From the NCBI GenBank assembly GCA_030657355.1, contig CP131057.1:517501-581500 (forward strand): a DNA stretch of 64,000 bases, written 5' to 3'. The DNA comes from Radicibacter daui (GTDB lineage Bacteria; Pseudomonadota; Alphaproteobacteria; Radicibacterales; Radicibacteraceae). The notes beneath the pieces are model-generated. The model saw nothing but the letters and a program-made list of their open reading frames with translations, searched no databases and was not told the DNA's origin. The position numbers were made by a program, and so were the translations under genes. Below are positions 27,745 through 37,743 of this stretch, piece after piece. Numbering within the stretch: the stretch's first letter is position 1; every line of letters begins with the position of its first letter.

Positions 27745-30585
27745 GTGAGCGCAACGGATGACGAAAGGGAAGACGAGGTCCTCGCCTTCGGTCCGTTTCG
27801 CCTGCTGGCGCACAAGCGGCAACTGCTGGGACAGGCCGGCCCGGTCAAGCTTGGCATGCGTGCCTTCGATCTTCTGGTCGCGCTGACCGAAGAAGCAGGC
27901 CAGATCTGTGCCAAGGAGGAGCTGCTGCGGCGCGTTTGGCCCGACGAGATGGTCGATGAGGCCAATCTGCGCATCCATATCGGCACCCTGCGCAAGGCGC
28001 TTGGCGATGGCCGCGACGGTGCGCGCTATATCGTCAACATCATTGGCCGTGGTTACAGCTTCGTGGGCGCAGTGACCCGGACGGCGGCGGGGCAGCCGCT
28101 TGCCATCGACGAGCCCGCAGTGCCGGACGATGTTTCTCCACTGGATGTTGCGGCAGCGCTGCCGGTACGCCTCACGGCATTGCTCGGGCGGGAAGAGGCC
28201 ATTGCCGCTACCGAGCGGCAGCTCGGCCAGCGCCGCTTCGTCAGCCTTGTCGGCCCTGGCGGCATCGGCAAGACGGCGCTCGCCCTGGAACTTGCGCACC
28301 AGCGGGCCGCGGCCTCTCCCGGCGCCGTGTTTTTTGTCGAACTTTCACCGGGCCGCAATGTCGCCAGCACGGTGGCCTCCGCCCTTGGCCTGCCGGTGCT
28401 GACGCAGGATCCGGCGCCCAATCTTGTGGCCCATTTTTCCCGCCGCCCCACCCTGCTCGTGCTGGATGGCTGCGAGCCGGTAATCGAGGGCGCCGCTGCC
28501 CTTGCTGAAGGCTTGTTACGCCAGGTGCCCGGCCTGACTATCCTTGCCACCAGCCGGGAGCCGCTGCGTGCCGAAGGGGAGTGGGTGCACCGCCTCGCCT
28601 GCCTTGGACTGCCGCCGGAAGACCAGACGTCAACATCTGCGCCCATGGATGCTGATCTTCGCAAGGCACCCGCCGTACAGCTTTTCCTCGATCGGGCTGC
28701 GGCCAGCCTTGCAAACGTGCCGCTGACGGCCGAGGACCTGCCGGCCGTTGCAGGACTTTGCCGGCAGCTGGACGGCATCCCGCTCGCCATCGAACTGGTG
28801 GCTGCCCGCACTGGCCTTCTCGGCCTTGCCGGCCTTGCGCGCGGGCTGGATGACGGGCTCCTGCTGCGCACGCAGGGCCGGCGCACCGCCCTGCCGCGTC
28901 ACCAGACCCTGCGCGCGACACTGGACTGGAGCTTTGAGCTGCTCGGGTCGGTCGAGAAGATCGTTCTGGCCCGGCTCAGCGTCTTTCAGGGCAGTTTTGC
29001 GCTGGAGGCCGCTGCGGCCGTCGCCACCGGCGACGCGCTGTCGGAAAACAATGTCGTCGATGCCGTGATGGGGCTGGCGGCAAAATCCCTGCTGATGAGC
29101 GAGATCATCCAGGGAAGCCGCTGTTACCGGCTGCAGCGGGCGACACGGGCCTATGCGGCGGAAAAGCTCGCTGCCCAGGGCCAGACGGCTGTCTATGGTG
29201 CACGCCATGCCGCCTATGTGCTGGGCCGGCTGGAGCTGGCAACCCGGCAGCTCGCCGAACTGTCGCGCCGCCAGTGGATCGAGCGACACCGGCCGATGAT
29301 AGGCGATGTACGCGCCGCCTTCAGCTGGGCATTTGCGCGGCCTGACGATCCGCAACTTGCCATCCGGCTTGCCTGTGCCGCCGCCCCGATGGGCTATCAG
29401 CTTTCGCTCGCCCGCGAGTTTCTGGACCATACGGCAAGGGCCCTTGCGCTCGTCCTGCGCTACGGGACGGATCTCGCCACCGAAATCCGCCTCAACTGCG
29501 TGCATGGCCATCTGCTCGTCCTGCAGGAAGGGCTGAGCGAGGAGGCAACCGCCTGTTTTACCCGCGCCTATGATCTGGCCGGCAGCGGCGCCGGACCGGC
29601 AGAACGGGTGGCTGCCTGCCGCGCCATGTGGAGCTGGGCTTTTGCCCGGGGCGAATATGCCGAGGCGCTGCGATACGCCGTGATGATCCGCGATGTTGCC
29701 CGCTCCACGCTCGACCAGCTGGAACTGGCCAGTGCCGAACGATCAGAGGCCATCATCCTGCATTGCCTTGGCCGCCATGACGAAGCCCGCCAGCATGCCG
29801 CCCACAATCTTTATCTGGCCGAGCGCGCCAATCTGGCCGCCGACGGCGGCACCACTCACATCAGCCGGCGGGTCGTGATGGGCATGACATTGGCCCGCAG
29901 TCACTGGATGCTGGGCAATCCGGATCAGGCGGCCGATTTCGCGGCCCAGACCCTGGCGGCCACCGAGCATGATTTTGCCGCCGGCTACTGCCACGCCATG
30001 GCCCTGGCCGCCTTGCCCGTCGCCGTGTGGCGGGGCGATTATTCCCATGCCGCCCGGCTCGCACATGATCTTCATGATTTCTCGAGCCGCCATGCCTCGG
30101 CCTACTGGCGCAACTGGGCCGAGCTGGTCCTCGAAATTCTGGGCAGTCGCAGCCCTTTGGCGCGGCAGCGGACCCTCGAGCGGGTCCGGGCAGCAGGCGA
30201 TGCCACGCTGGTGGATTTCCTGCCCACGCTTGCCGACGATTTGCTGACCGAGCAAGCGGTTTCCCGCGTGCAGCGGGGACTGGTTGGCTGGTGCGCCCCG
30301 GAGACGCTGCGCGCCCGGGCACTGCAGCGGCTGAAGGCCGGGGATAACGAGGGGGCAGAGTCGCTTCTTCTCAGTTCCCTGGCGCTCGCCCGGCGCCATC
30401 AGGCCCTTTCCTGGGAACTGCGAGCCGCAACCTCCCTCGCCCGGCTGAAGCAGGAAGCGGGACAAGGCGCGGTTGCCCGGCAGGTTCTGGCACCGGTCTA
30501 TGAACGGTTTTCCGAAGGGTTTGGCACACGCGACCTTGCCGAAGCCGCCGCCCTGCTCGAAGGGCTTGGCGCGGCCGGGCTCTAG
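27745..30585 (+). CDS. Winged-helix (OmpR-type) STAND ATPase regulator, paralogue 1
   Basis: The 946-residue protein begins with an OmpR/PhoB-type winged helix (residues about 12-110; LRRVWPDEMVDEANLRIHIG is the recognition region and GRGYSF the wing). An NTPase follows, with Walker A GPGGIGKT at 170-177 and a Walker B-like LLVLDGCEPVI, then arginine-rich LATSREPLRAEGE. The remaining 500 residues are helical, TPR-like. This is the layout of AfsR/MalT-like STAND regulators, which bind ATP and an effector and then activate promoters. It starts with GTG. Its own upstream region is shared with the MFS gene. The next gene is a full-length paralogue in tandem. Confidence 0.9.
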   Translation: MSATDDEREDEVLAFGPFRLLAHKRQLLGQAGPVKLGMRAFDLLVALTEEAGQICAKEELLRRVWPDEMVDEANLRIHIGTLRKALGDGRDGARYIVNIIGRGYSFVGAVTRTAAGQPLAIDEPAVPDDVSPLDVAAALPVRLTALLGREEAIAATERQLGQRRFVSLVGPGGIGKTALALELAHQRAAASPGAVFFVELSPGRNVASTVASALGLPVLTQDPAPNLVAHFSRRPTLLVLDGCEPVIEGAAALAEGLLRQVPGLTILATSREPLRAEGEWVHRLACLGLPPEDQTSTSAPMDADLRKAPAVQLFLDRAAASLANVPLTAEDLPAVAGLCRQLDGIPLAIELVAARTGLLGLAGLARGLDDGLLLRTQGRRTALPRHQTLRATLDWSFELLGSVEKIVLARLSVFQGSFALEAAAAVATGDALSENNVVDAVMGLAAKSLLMSEIIQGSRCYRLQRATRAYAAEKLAAQGQTAVYGARHAAYVLGRLELATRQLAELSRRQWIERHRPMIGDVRAAFSWAFARPDDPQLAIRLACAAAPMGYQLSLAREFLDHTARALALVLRYGTDLATEIRLNCVHGHLLVLQEGLSEEATACFTRAYDLAGSGAGPAERVAACRAMWSWAFARGEYAEALRYAVMIRDVARSTLDQLELASAERSEAIILHCLGRHDEARQHAAHNLYLAERANLAADGGTTHISRRVVMGMTLARSHWMLGNPDQAADFAAQTLAATEHDFAAGYCHAMALAALPVAVWRGDYSHAARLAHDLHDFSSRHASAYWRNWAELVLEILGSRSPLARQRTLERVRAAGDATLVDFLPTLADDLLTEQAVSRVQRGLVGWCAPETLRARALQRLKAGDNEGAESLLLSSLALARRHQALSWELRAATSLARLKQEAGQGAVARQVLAPVYERFSEGFGTRDLAEAAALLEGLGAAGL

Positions 30586-30731
30586 AGAGCATGTGCGTTC
30601 TATCTGGCGTCACAGAATTGAGGCATGATGCCGCTTCCGGGAGGGGGAAGATGCAACGGCCGGCCTGTCACCGCCGTCGCCTGTTCCCGCCTCGCCACAA
30701 CCGCCCCTTGCGAGCCGAGCAAGCCTGACGA

Positions 30732-33599
30732 ATGAGAGCCGACATCCCTCATAGCGCCGGCCAGGAAAGGACACTCTGCTTCGGCCCGTTCCGTCTGGTA
30801 CCGGCCCGCCGGCTGCTGCTTGAAGAGGACCGGCCCGTGCGTCTGGGCACCCGGGCGCTCGACCTGTTGATTGCGCTTGTGGAGCGGCGCGGCGAGACAC
30901 TGGGCAAAACCGAACTTGTCGACATCGTGTGGCCGGACACTTTTGTCGAGGAAGCCAACCTGCGCGTCCATATCGGCGCACTGCGGCGGGTCCTCGGCGA
31001 CGGACGGTCGGGAAACCGCTACATCGTCAATATGGTGGGGCGCGGTTACTGCTTCGTCGCCCCGGTGCTGGTTGAGGAAACCCAAAACTCCGGAGCGAAG
31101 GCACACCCCCCTGCTCTGTCCGCCCCCCGGTCTCATGTCCTGCCAACACATACAAGCCGCCTGATTGGCCGTGACGACTGCGTGAACCAGATCTGCGGCC
31201 AGCTGAGCGCCCGCAGGTTCGTGAGCCTCATCGGCCCCGGCGGCATCGGCAAGACCGCCGCAGCTCTTGCCGTTACCGAGCAGCTGGCTGGCCAGTATGC
31301 GCAGGGCATCCATTTCGTCGACCTGTCGACCCTGACCCGACCGGAACTTGTGGCGAGCACGGTTGCCGCCGCCCTCGGCCGCTCCGCTACGGCCGGCGAG
31401 CCGCTGCGTGCCCTTGCGGCTCATCTGGCCCATCAGTCACTGCTGCTGGTGCTCGACAGCTGCGAGCCCGTGATCGAGGCGGCAGCCCAGTTGAGCGAAT
31501 ATCTGCTGCGCGCCGCACCCAGGCTGCATGTCCTGGCCACCAGCCGGGAATCCCTGCGCGCTGAAGGGGAGTGGGTGCACCGCCTGCCCTCGCTGGACCT
31601 GCCGCCGCCCGATGCCCGCCCCCGGGCGAACGAGCTTCTCTCCTGGCCGGCCCCTCTGCTGTTCATCGAACGCGCCATGGCGGCCGCCGACGGGTTCGAG
31701 CTTGCCGATGCAGATGTCCCGCTGGTGATCGATATCTGCCGCCGCCTTGACGGCATCCCGCTTGCCATCGAGCTGGCCGCCGCGCGGGTGGAGCTGTTTG
31801 GCCTGCTTGGGCTGGCCGACCGCCTCGACAGCCATCTGCTGCTGTTCTCGCATGGCCGCCGCACTGTTCTGCCCCGCCATCAGACGCTGCGTGCCACACT
31901 GGACTGGAGCCACAGAACCCTCACCGGCATGGAGCAGCGGGTGCTGCAACGGCTGTCTTGCCTGCAGGGCGCCTTTACACTGGCCGAGGTGATTGCCATC
32001 GCCGGCGACGATCCGGCAGGCACAGGAAGCGGCACATTGCTGGAGACCATGGGGGAGCTGGTTGCCAAGTCCCTGGTGGGCATCACCATTGAAGGGGAAG
32101 AACCGGCCTATCGGCTCTCCGCCATTACCCGTGCCTATGCAGCAAGCCGTCTTGCCGAGGCCGGGGAAGCAAACGAGATCGCCCGCCGGCATTGCCAGTA
32201 TTGCCTCAGCCGGCTGGAAGCCGCCGACAGGGAGTGGCCGGAACTGGGCCGCCCGGCCTGGCTTGCCCGCTATGCACCGCTCATCAACGATATCCGTGCG
32301 GCGCTGGAATGGGCTTTTTCCGCTGAGGGCGAGCTGATGCTCGGGCTCGATCTCGTCAGCGCCGCCAATCCGCTGGCCTTCCAGCTCTCGCTGCTTGAAG
32401 AACACCGGCAATGGGTAGAGCGGGCGCTTGCCGCTCTGGCGCAAAGCGGCCATAGCGACCCGCGGCTGGAAATGCGCCTCAATATTTCGCTGGGCCAGCT
32501 TACCCAGCAGATCAGCGGGCCGAGCCCGCTCGTTACCCGGGCCTTCAACCGGGTGCTGGAAATTGCCGGGCAGATTGGCGATACCGCCTATCAGGCCGAT
32601 GCCTTGATGGGCATGTGGGTGTGGGCCTTCGGTGTTGGTGACTATCCGGCGACAGCCGATTTCATCCGGCGCCTGCAGGCCTTGCCGGGCATGCGGGAGA
32701 ACATGAACCGGGCCGCGCTGACCAGCCGGCGCATGGACGCGCAGACCAGCCACTTCCTCGGCGATCATGCCACGGCCGACCGGCTGGCGCGCGAGATGCT
32801 GACGATCGACACCGTTCTGGTCAGCTCCACCTACAACGCCCCGATCCATGTCGACCATCAGGTGTCGATGCGCATCCTGCTGTCCCGCATCCTGTGGATT
32901 CAGGGCCGGGTGGTTGAGGCGTCCGAGATGGTGGAGGAGTGTCTGGAGCGGGCCCTCGGCGACAATTTCTTCGCCTACTGCCAGGCACTTGCCATGGCTG
33001 CCGGTCCGGTTGCGCTCTGGAGCGGGGAAGATGAGCGGGCGCGCGACTTCAACGACCGGCTGCGCCGGTGCGCCGACCAGAATGCCTCCCCGTTCTGGGC
33101 TTCATGGGCACACAATCTCGATACGGTGCTGACCTTGCGCGCCCGGCCGAGGCCGCTTGCCGGGCTTTCCACCTTGCCGATCTTCGGCGCCAAGCAGATC
33201 GACATGCTGGCAACCCTGGCCCCCGAACTGGTGAGTGAAGAAGCCGTGGCGCGGGTAAGGAAGGGAGCCGTCGGCTGGTGCGCTCCCGAGGTGTTGCGCG
33301 CCCAGGCGCTGCATCTGATGGCGCGGTCTGACAGCGAAGCGCAGGCCATGGCCGAAGCGTTGCTGGTACGCTCGCTCGACCTCGCCCGCCAGCAGGGCGC
33401 CCGCTCCTGGGAGCTGCGCACCGCCACCACCCTGGCAGGACTGATGGAGAGCAGGGGCGAAGCCTCACAGGCAAGCGCCCTGATCGACATGGTGCTTGCC
33501 CGCTGCGACAGCGCCTGGCTGACGAGCGATCTTGCCGCCGCCCGCGCGCTCGCCGGCAAGCTGCGCCAGTATAGGCCGCTGCAGCAGGCTGCGGGCTAA
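30732..33599 (+). CDS. Winged-helix (OmpR-type) STAND ATPase regulator, paralogue 2
   Basis: This 955-residue protein repeats the architecture of its upstream neighbour. The N-terminal winged helix contains IVWPDTFVEEANLRVHIGAL and GRGYCFV. Walker A GPGGIGKT lies at 168-175, Walker B-like LLVLDSCEPVI follows, and LATSRESLRAEGEWVHRLP matches the paralogue almost residue for residue. The C-terminal helical half is more divergent, as expected of an effector-sensing region after duplication. The two genes are 146 bases apart on the same strand. Its effector and targets are unknown. Confidence 0.9.
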   Translation: MRADIPHSAGQERTLCFGPFRLVPARRLLLEEDRPVRLGTRALDLLIALVERRGETLGKTELVDIVWPDTFVEEANLRVHIGALRRVLGDGRSGNRYIVNMVGRGYCFVAPVLVEETQNSGAKAHPPALSAPRSHVLPTHTSRLIGRDDCVNQICGQLSARRFVSLIGPGGIGKTAAALAVTEQLAGQYAQGIHFVDLSTLTRPELVASTVAAALGRSATAGEPLRALAAHLAHQSLLLVLDSCEPVIEAAAQLSEYLLRAAPRLHVLATSRESLRAEGEWVHRLPSLDLPPPDARPRANELLSWPAPLLFIERAMAAADGFELADADVPLVIDICRRLDGIPLAIELAAARVELFGLLGLADRLDSHLLLFSHGRRTVLPRHQTLRATLDWSHRTLTGMEQRVLQRLSCLQGAFTLAEVIAIAGDDPAGTGSGTLLETMGELVAKSLVGITIEGEEPAYRLSAITRAYAASRLAEAGEANEIARRHCQYCLSRLEAADREWPELGRPAWLARYAPLINDIRAALEWAFSAEGELMLGLDLVSAANPLAFQLSLLEEHRQWVERALAALAQSGHSDPRLEMRLNISLGQLTQQISGPSPLVTRAFNRVLEIAGQIGDTAYQADALMGMWVWAFGVGDYPATADFIRRLQALPGMRENMNRAALTSRRMDAQTSHFLGDHATADRLAREMLTIDTVLVSSTYNAPIHVDHQVSMRILLSRILWIQGRVVEASEMVEECLERALGDNFFAYCQALAMAAGPVALWSGEDERARDFNDRLRRCADQNASPFWASWAHNLDTVLTLRARPRPLAGLSTLPIFGAKQIDMLATLAPELVSEEAVARVRKGAVGWCAPEVLRAQALHLMARSDSEAQAMAEALLVRSLDLARQQGARSWELRTATTLAGLMESRGEASQASALIDMVLARCDSAWLTSDLAAARALAGKLRQYRPLQQAAG

Positions 33600-33609
33600 G
33601 GCGCCGCGC

Positions 33610-34500
33610 TCAGGGCACCGGCTGGCCGGTTGCTGCCTCATAAAGCTGGAACCAGTCGGTACGGCTGAGCTTCACCTTCAGGGCTTCCGACAGCGTACGG
33701 ATGCGGTCCAGATTGTTGGTGCCGAGCACCGGCAGGATGCGCGCCGGATGGGCAAGCAGCCAGGCCACCGCGACGGCGGCCCGGTCAACGTCATGGGCAT
33801 CGGCGAACCGGTCCAGTATCGCCGGCAAGGCGCCCTCCGCCCCGGCCATCAACCGGCCGCCACCAAGCGGCGACCAGGCCATCACCGGCATGCCGGCCTG
33901 CTGGCAGGCTGCCAGATCACCATTCACGAAGGGCTGATGCGCCATCAGGCTGAGTTCGATCTGGTTGGTGGCAAGGCGGTTCTTCATTGCCGATTGCAGG
34001 AGCGAGAGATCCCACGGGCGGAAGTTGGAAACACCAACCGCCCGCACCTTGCCTTCCGCCACCAGCGCATCCAGCACGGCGCCGGTTTCATGATGATCCA
34101 TGAAGGGATCGGGCCGGTGGATCAGCAGCAGGTCGATATAGTCGGTGCCGAGAAGGCGCAACGACTGTTCGGCCGACGCCCGGATATGGGCCGCGCCGGT
34201 ATTATAATATTTGCAGGGCGCCGCAGCATGTCGGCCAGCCGGCACCACGATGCCGCATTTGGTGACGATTTCGATACGCTGGCGCAGGCTTGTGCCCTTA
34301 AGTGCAGCACCGAACAGTTCTTCGACCCCGTAGCCGCCATAGATATCGGCGTGATCCATGGTGGTGATGCCCTGGTCGAGACAGGCTTCCAGCTTGGCGC
34401 GGATATAGGCGGGAGAGGTGTCGGCATCATCGCCAAGACGCCACATGCCATAGACCAGACGGGAGAACTCGACGCCCGCAGCAATTCCGACCCGCTCCAT
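33610..34500 (-). CDS. Aldo/keto reductase (YdhF-like)
   Basis: The 296-residue TIM-barrel protein shows the AKR catalytic set: Asp and Tyr in MDHADIYGGYG, Lys in VTKCGI and His in LLIHRPDP, plus AVGVSNF and the NADPH-binding end LPVLGTNNLDRIR. It probably reduces a carbonyl compound with NADPH in the cytosol. It is the last gene in the long minus-strand catabolic locus, 109 bases after the ureohydrolase gene. It might reduce an oxo product of the pathway, or be independent. Confidence 0.92.
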   Translation of the reverse strand: MERVGIAAGVEFSRLVYGMWRLGDDADTSPAYIRAKLEACLDQGITTMDHADIYGGYGVEELFGAALKGTSLRQRIEIVTKCGIVVPAGRHAAAPCKYYNTGAAHIRASAEQSLRLLGTDYIDLLLIHRPDPFMDHHETGAVLDALVAEGKVRAVGVSNFRPWDLSLLQSAMKNRLATNQIELSLMAHQPFVNGDLAACQQAGMPVMAWSPLGGGRLMAGAEGALPAILDRFADAHDVDRAAVAVAWLLAHPARILPVLGTNNLDRIRTLSEALKVKLSRTDWFQLYEAATGQPVP

Positions 34501-34609
34501 GCCCCTCGCCCCTTTTTATTTGAGAATTCTGCCCAATGGCGAAAGGGTTAGTGCGCCCGGCACTTGTCCTGCAAGCGCTTTCAGCGGGGCAGTTAAGGGT
34601 TCAGCCTTA

Positions 34610-35521
34610 TCACGCCTGTCTGGCGATCGTGCCGATCGCGACAACAAGCAGGCGCGATGCTACCAGCGCCGACAGGTTATCGATATCCGCGGGCGGGTAG
34701 AGTTCCACCAGATCGAAACCGGCGATCCGCGCCCGCTGACCGGCGCCGATGATGAGGTCCGCCACCTGGGTGTAGGTGAGCCCTCCCGGGCTGCGCGCGG
34801 CCACGCCCGGCATTGCGGACGGGTCCAGACCGTCGCAATCAAGCGTAATGACGACCCGTGCGCCTTCCGGAACATGCTGCAAGGCCGCGCCAACCCCCTT
34901 TGTGTGAATCTCGCGAGCGGTCACAATTCGGCTGCCATAACGCCGGGCAGCCTCCAGCTCTTCGATACGGGCGCTGCCGACACCGCGCATGCCGACCTGC
35001 ACGATGCCGGCGATGTGGGGCATCTCGCTCGCCCGGCGCATCGGGTTTGAATAGCCGTAACGTTCGCCCTGCAGCTCGTCCCGCCAGTCGATATGGGCAT
35101 CGATCTGCAGCAGCCAGACCGGGCCATGGTCGGCAAAGGCGGCAAAGAAGGGAATGGGCACGGAATCATCGCCGCCGAGCAGGATGGGTACCGCGCCAGC
35201 GGCCAGCACCTCGCGCGTCTTTGCCTCGATCCGGGCCCGGTTGCCGGCATTGTCATGCAGGGTGGTCGGCACATCGCCGGCATCGACGCAGCTGACGGGC
35301 TTGCCGTCAAAAAGCAGGCCGCCGAGATCGAAATCCCAGTGCTCCATGAGCGCCGCATCTTCCTGGCTGGCGGCCCGGATGGCGTCGGCCGCAAGGGCAT
35401 AACCGCTGCTGTCCTTGCCGGGATAGGTGCTGCCATGTGCCGCGCTGTAGATCACGGCGCGGAGCACCTCTCCCTCTGCCAGCTGACCGGGAAGGCCCAG
35501 AAAAGAAAGTCCGCCACTCAT
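34610..35521 (-). CDS. Arginase/agmatinase-fold ureohydrolase with a variant metal site
   Basis: The 303-residue protein has the ureohydrolase metal motifs DAHID (141-145) and DCDGLDP (228-234). In the first motif, normally GGDHS, it reads GGDDS (116-120), so the first manganese-binding His is an Asp (D119); Asp could still bind metal. Family enzymes hydrolyse a guanidino group to urea, as in arginine, agmatine, guanidinobutyrate or guanidinopropionate. The N-terminus (VIYSAAHGSTYPGKD) is agmatinase-like. It lies 63 bases downstream of the IclR gene and belongs to the catabolic locus, which suggests a guanidino or related amidino substrate. Confidence 0.85.
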   Translation of the reverse strand: MSGGLSFLGLPGQLAEGEVLRAVIYSAAHGSTYPGKDSSGYALAADAIRAASQEDAALMEHWDFDLGGLLFDGKPVSCVDAGDVPTTLHDNAGNRARIEAKTREVLAAGAVPILLGGDDSVPIPFFAAFADHGPVWLLQIDAHIDWRDELQGERYGYSNPMRRASEMPHIAGIVQVGMRGVGSARIEELEAARRYGSRIVTAREIHTKGVGAALQHVPEGARVVITLDCDGLDPSAMPGVAARSPGGLTYTQVADLIIGAGQRARIAGFDLVELYPPADIDNLSALVASRLLVVAIGTIARQA

Positions 35522-35584
35522 TTTTGCTGATCCCGATGGAGGCTGGAAAAAAGGACTGCCGGATGAGGGCAGAGAAACAGATCG

Positions 35585-36400
35585 CTAGTGTTTCCAGCCG
35601 AGGCGGCCTTCAATCCTGAGGGCGGTGTCCTTGACCAGACCGACAAGGTCCGGGTCCTTCTGCTGCACCTTGCTTTCGGGCACGACGATGGAAATCGTCG
35701 CCCGGCAGGCGCCGCTCATGTCGCGGATCGGCGAGGCGATGCAGGCAACCGAAAAATCAGACTCGCCGGCCTGCACGGAAAGCCGTTCGTCCAGCGCCTG
35801 CGCCGCCATCTCCACCAGATGGCCCGGGTCGGTATCGGCCCGGCCGGTGGGAGAGGCGATGGCGGAGCGCGAGAAAATCTCCCGCCGTTCGTCCGGCGGC
35901 AGATGCCCCACCAGCAGGCGTCCGGAGGCCGTCCAGTTGAGCGGCACGCGGCTGCCGACGCGAGAGGAAACCTGGAACGGCCCCTGCCCTTCCACCATGC
36001 CCAGCACCACCATCATGTCGCCGTCGCGCCCGCAGATCTGCACGGTCTCGCCGGAAAGGCGCGCCAGCTCGTTCATCTCGTGGGTGGCGACAGTCAGCAG
36101 GTCGAGGTTGCGGGCATAGGAAAGCCCGTAATGATAAAGCCGCGGCCCCAGCCACAACGCCCCCGAGCCATCGCGGTCAAGCAGGTGCTTTTCCACCAGA
36201 TCGTCGACGATGACATAGATGGTGGAGGGCGGCGCCTTGAGATCGCGGGCAATCTCGTAGGCCGTCGCCGGGCGTTCGGCAGCTTGCAGATAATCGAAAA
36301 TCTGCAACACGCGGTCGATGCCGCTCACGCGGGAGCGGCGGGCCGGTGCTTCTTCGTCTGCCCCGGTCAGGGCACGATCGGCGGGGGACTGTTTGTTCAT
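35585..36400 (-). CDS. IclR family transcriptional regulator
   Basis: The product of about 271 residues has an N-terminal winged helix-turn-helix (SGIDRVLQIFDYLQAAERP, then YEIARDLKAPPSTIYVIVDDL) and the C-terminal IclR effector domain (VPLNWTASGRLLVGHL; SVACIASPIRDMSGAC). The ATG at 36400 follows GGGGAGTG; a GTG one codon upstream is possible. IclR regulators usually bind a catabolic substrate and control a neighbouring operon. It lies between the SelA-like gene and the ureohydrolase gene, so it probably regulates the dipeptide-ABC/PLP-enzyme locus. Confidence 0.92.
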   Translation of the reverse strand: MNKQSPADRALTGADEEAPARRSRVSGIDRVLQIFDYLQAAERPATAYEIARDLKAPPSTIYVIVDDLVEKHLLDRDGSGALWLGPRLYHYGLSYARNLDLLTVATHEMNELARLSGETVQICGRDGDMMVVLGMVEGQGPFQVSSRVGSRVPLNWTASGRLLVGHLPPDERREIFSRSAIASPTGRADTDPGHLVEMAAQALDERLSVQAGESDFSVACIASPIRDMSGACRATISIVVPESKVQQKDPDLVGLVKDTALRIEGRLGWKH

Positions 36401-36448
36401 CACTCCCCGTCAGGGCTGGATAAAGCGGTCACAATCTATCTTCCACGC

Positions 36449-36476
36449 TGTCCCGGCCGCATTCAAGGCCGGGACA
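36449..36476 (-). terminator. Strong hairpin between the SelA-like and IclR genes
   Basis: TGTCCCGGCC (36449-36458) pairs perfectly with GGCCGGGACA (36467-36476) around an eight-base loop, 20 bases after the SelA-like stop codon on the minus strand. No clear T run follows, so it may be a weak or Rho-assisted terminator or a 3' stabilising hairpin separating catabolic genes from the regulator. Confidence 0.5.
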
Positions 36477-36495
36477 TGCGGGGCAGCCATTCAAA

Positions 36496-37701
36496 TCAGG
36501 CGAGCCAGCCAAGCGCGCCGGCTTCCTTGCGCTTGAACCGTTCGGCAAAGGGTGTGACCAGCGGACTGTTGGAGGCACGCGCCTTCTCAAGTTCCTCACC
36601 CAGCCGGACGGCCACAATCTCTTCCTGCCCCGGATGCAGGTTGCAGGGGTCGAGATAGAAATAGCCGTGCTCGGCTTCGTGATCGCGCACGATGACGGGC
36701 TGATGGCCGGTGGCAAGCTGGTCCGCCAGATCCCAGGCGGTAATGCGCGCTTCTGCCGGGTTGACCTGGACCCGCAGCCGGTCGAGCGGGTTGTGGGTCG
36801 GGTCGGGCTCCACAAAGGCATGGATGCCGGGCCGGCCTTCCAGCGCGGCAAGCCAGCAATCAAGTGCCTTCTGCTCGCGGGCACGCACAGCGGCATGATC
36901 CCGCTTCTCCCAGGCTTCGAGCGCCGCGATGGTGCCGATAATGCTCTCCTTGCCCACCTTCATGCCGCGGCCGATACCGCGGTTTTGTAAGTAGGTGGCA
37001 CGCACCAGCGGCTTCAGGCCGGCAACAATGCCACCCGTCGGCCCGCCGAGGAACTTGTGGGCGGAATAGATGACGATGTCGGCGCCGGCTCGCAGGAAAT
37101 CGCGCAGGTCATATTCCGAGGCGGCATCGACGATAACCGGCACGCCGCGCGCATGCGCCACTCCGCAGAAAGTCTCGAGCGGGATTTGCCCGTACGCCAC
37201 CGCATGGTGGGAGACAACATAGAGCGCCGCCGCCGTACGGTCGGTAATGGCACCCTCAAGCTGGTAGGCATGGGCACTGGTGGCCTGCCCCACCGGCACA
37301 ACCTTGGCGCCCGAGAGGCGCACGCCCTGCTCCACCGGCGCGCCGTAATTGACCATATGGCCCATCTGCATCACCACCTCGTTCTTGAGGCCGGTGGTGT
37401 CCGGCAGGCGCTCGATAGCCGCGAGATCGAAGCCGCACATGGCGGCGGCAACCGTCAGCGTCAGCCCGGCCGCGCAGGAGGCCGTCACGAAGCCGGCCTC
37501 GGCGCCGGTCAGGCGTGCAATGGTGTGGCTTGCCAGCTCATGCAGGGCCGGCATCTCGACGAATTGCGGCATCAGCCGGCTCATCGCCTCGATGGCTTCC
37601 GGCACGATGATGGAGGCGCCCAGAAAGGTCATGGTGCCGGAAACATTGATGACCGGCCGAAGGCCAAGCGTCTCGCGGATATCTTTTGCAGTCTGCGACA
37701 T
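36496..37701 (-). CDS. SelA-like PLP-dependent enzyme (putative ammonia lyase / aminoacrylate-forming)
   Basis: The 401-residue fold-type I protein resembles selenocysteine synthase-related catabolic enzymes such as the DgaE group. It opens [19 protein letters not shown], with [24 protein letters not shown] (Asp192) should hold the pyridine nitrogen and [12 protein letters not shown] carries the PLP lysine, K216. Characterised relatives eliminate ammonia or water from amino acids, for example 6-phosphoglucosaminate; this substrate is unknown. RidA, which destroys enamine or imine products of PLP eliminases, is encoded 42 bases upstream, and an amidohydrolase and a dipeptide-type ABC importer are further upstream in the same operon. 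Confidence 0.87.
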   Translation of the reverse strand: MSQTAKDIRETLGLRPVINVSGTMTFLGASIIVPEAIEAMSRLMPQFVEMPALHELASHTIARLTGAEAGFVTASCAAGLTLTVAAAMCGFDLAAIERLPDTTGLKNEVVMQMGHMVNYGAPVEQGVRLSGAKVVPVGQATSAHAYQLEGAITDRTAAALYVVSHHAVAYGQIPLETFCGVAHARGVPVIVDAASEYDLRDFLRAGADIVIYSAHKFLGGPTGGIVAGLKPLVRATYLQNRGIGRGMKVGKESIIGTIAALEAWEKRDHAAVRAREQKALDCWLAALEGRPGIHAFVEPDPTHNPLDRLRVQVNPAEARITAWDLADQLATGHQPVIVRDHEAEHGYFYLDPCNLHPGQEEIVAVRLGEELEKARASNSPLVTPFAERFKRKEAGALGWLA

Positions 37702-37743
37702 CAGCCGCCAGCTCCCGAAAGAGAAAAGGATGAGGGGACGCCC

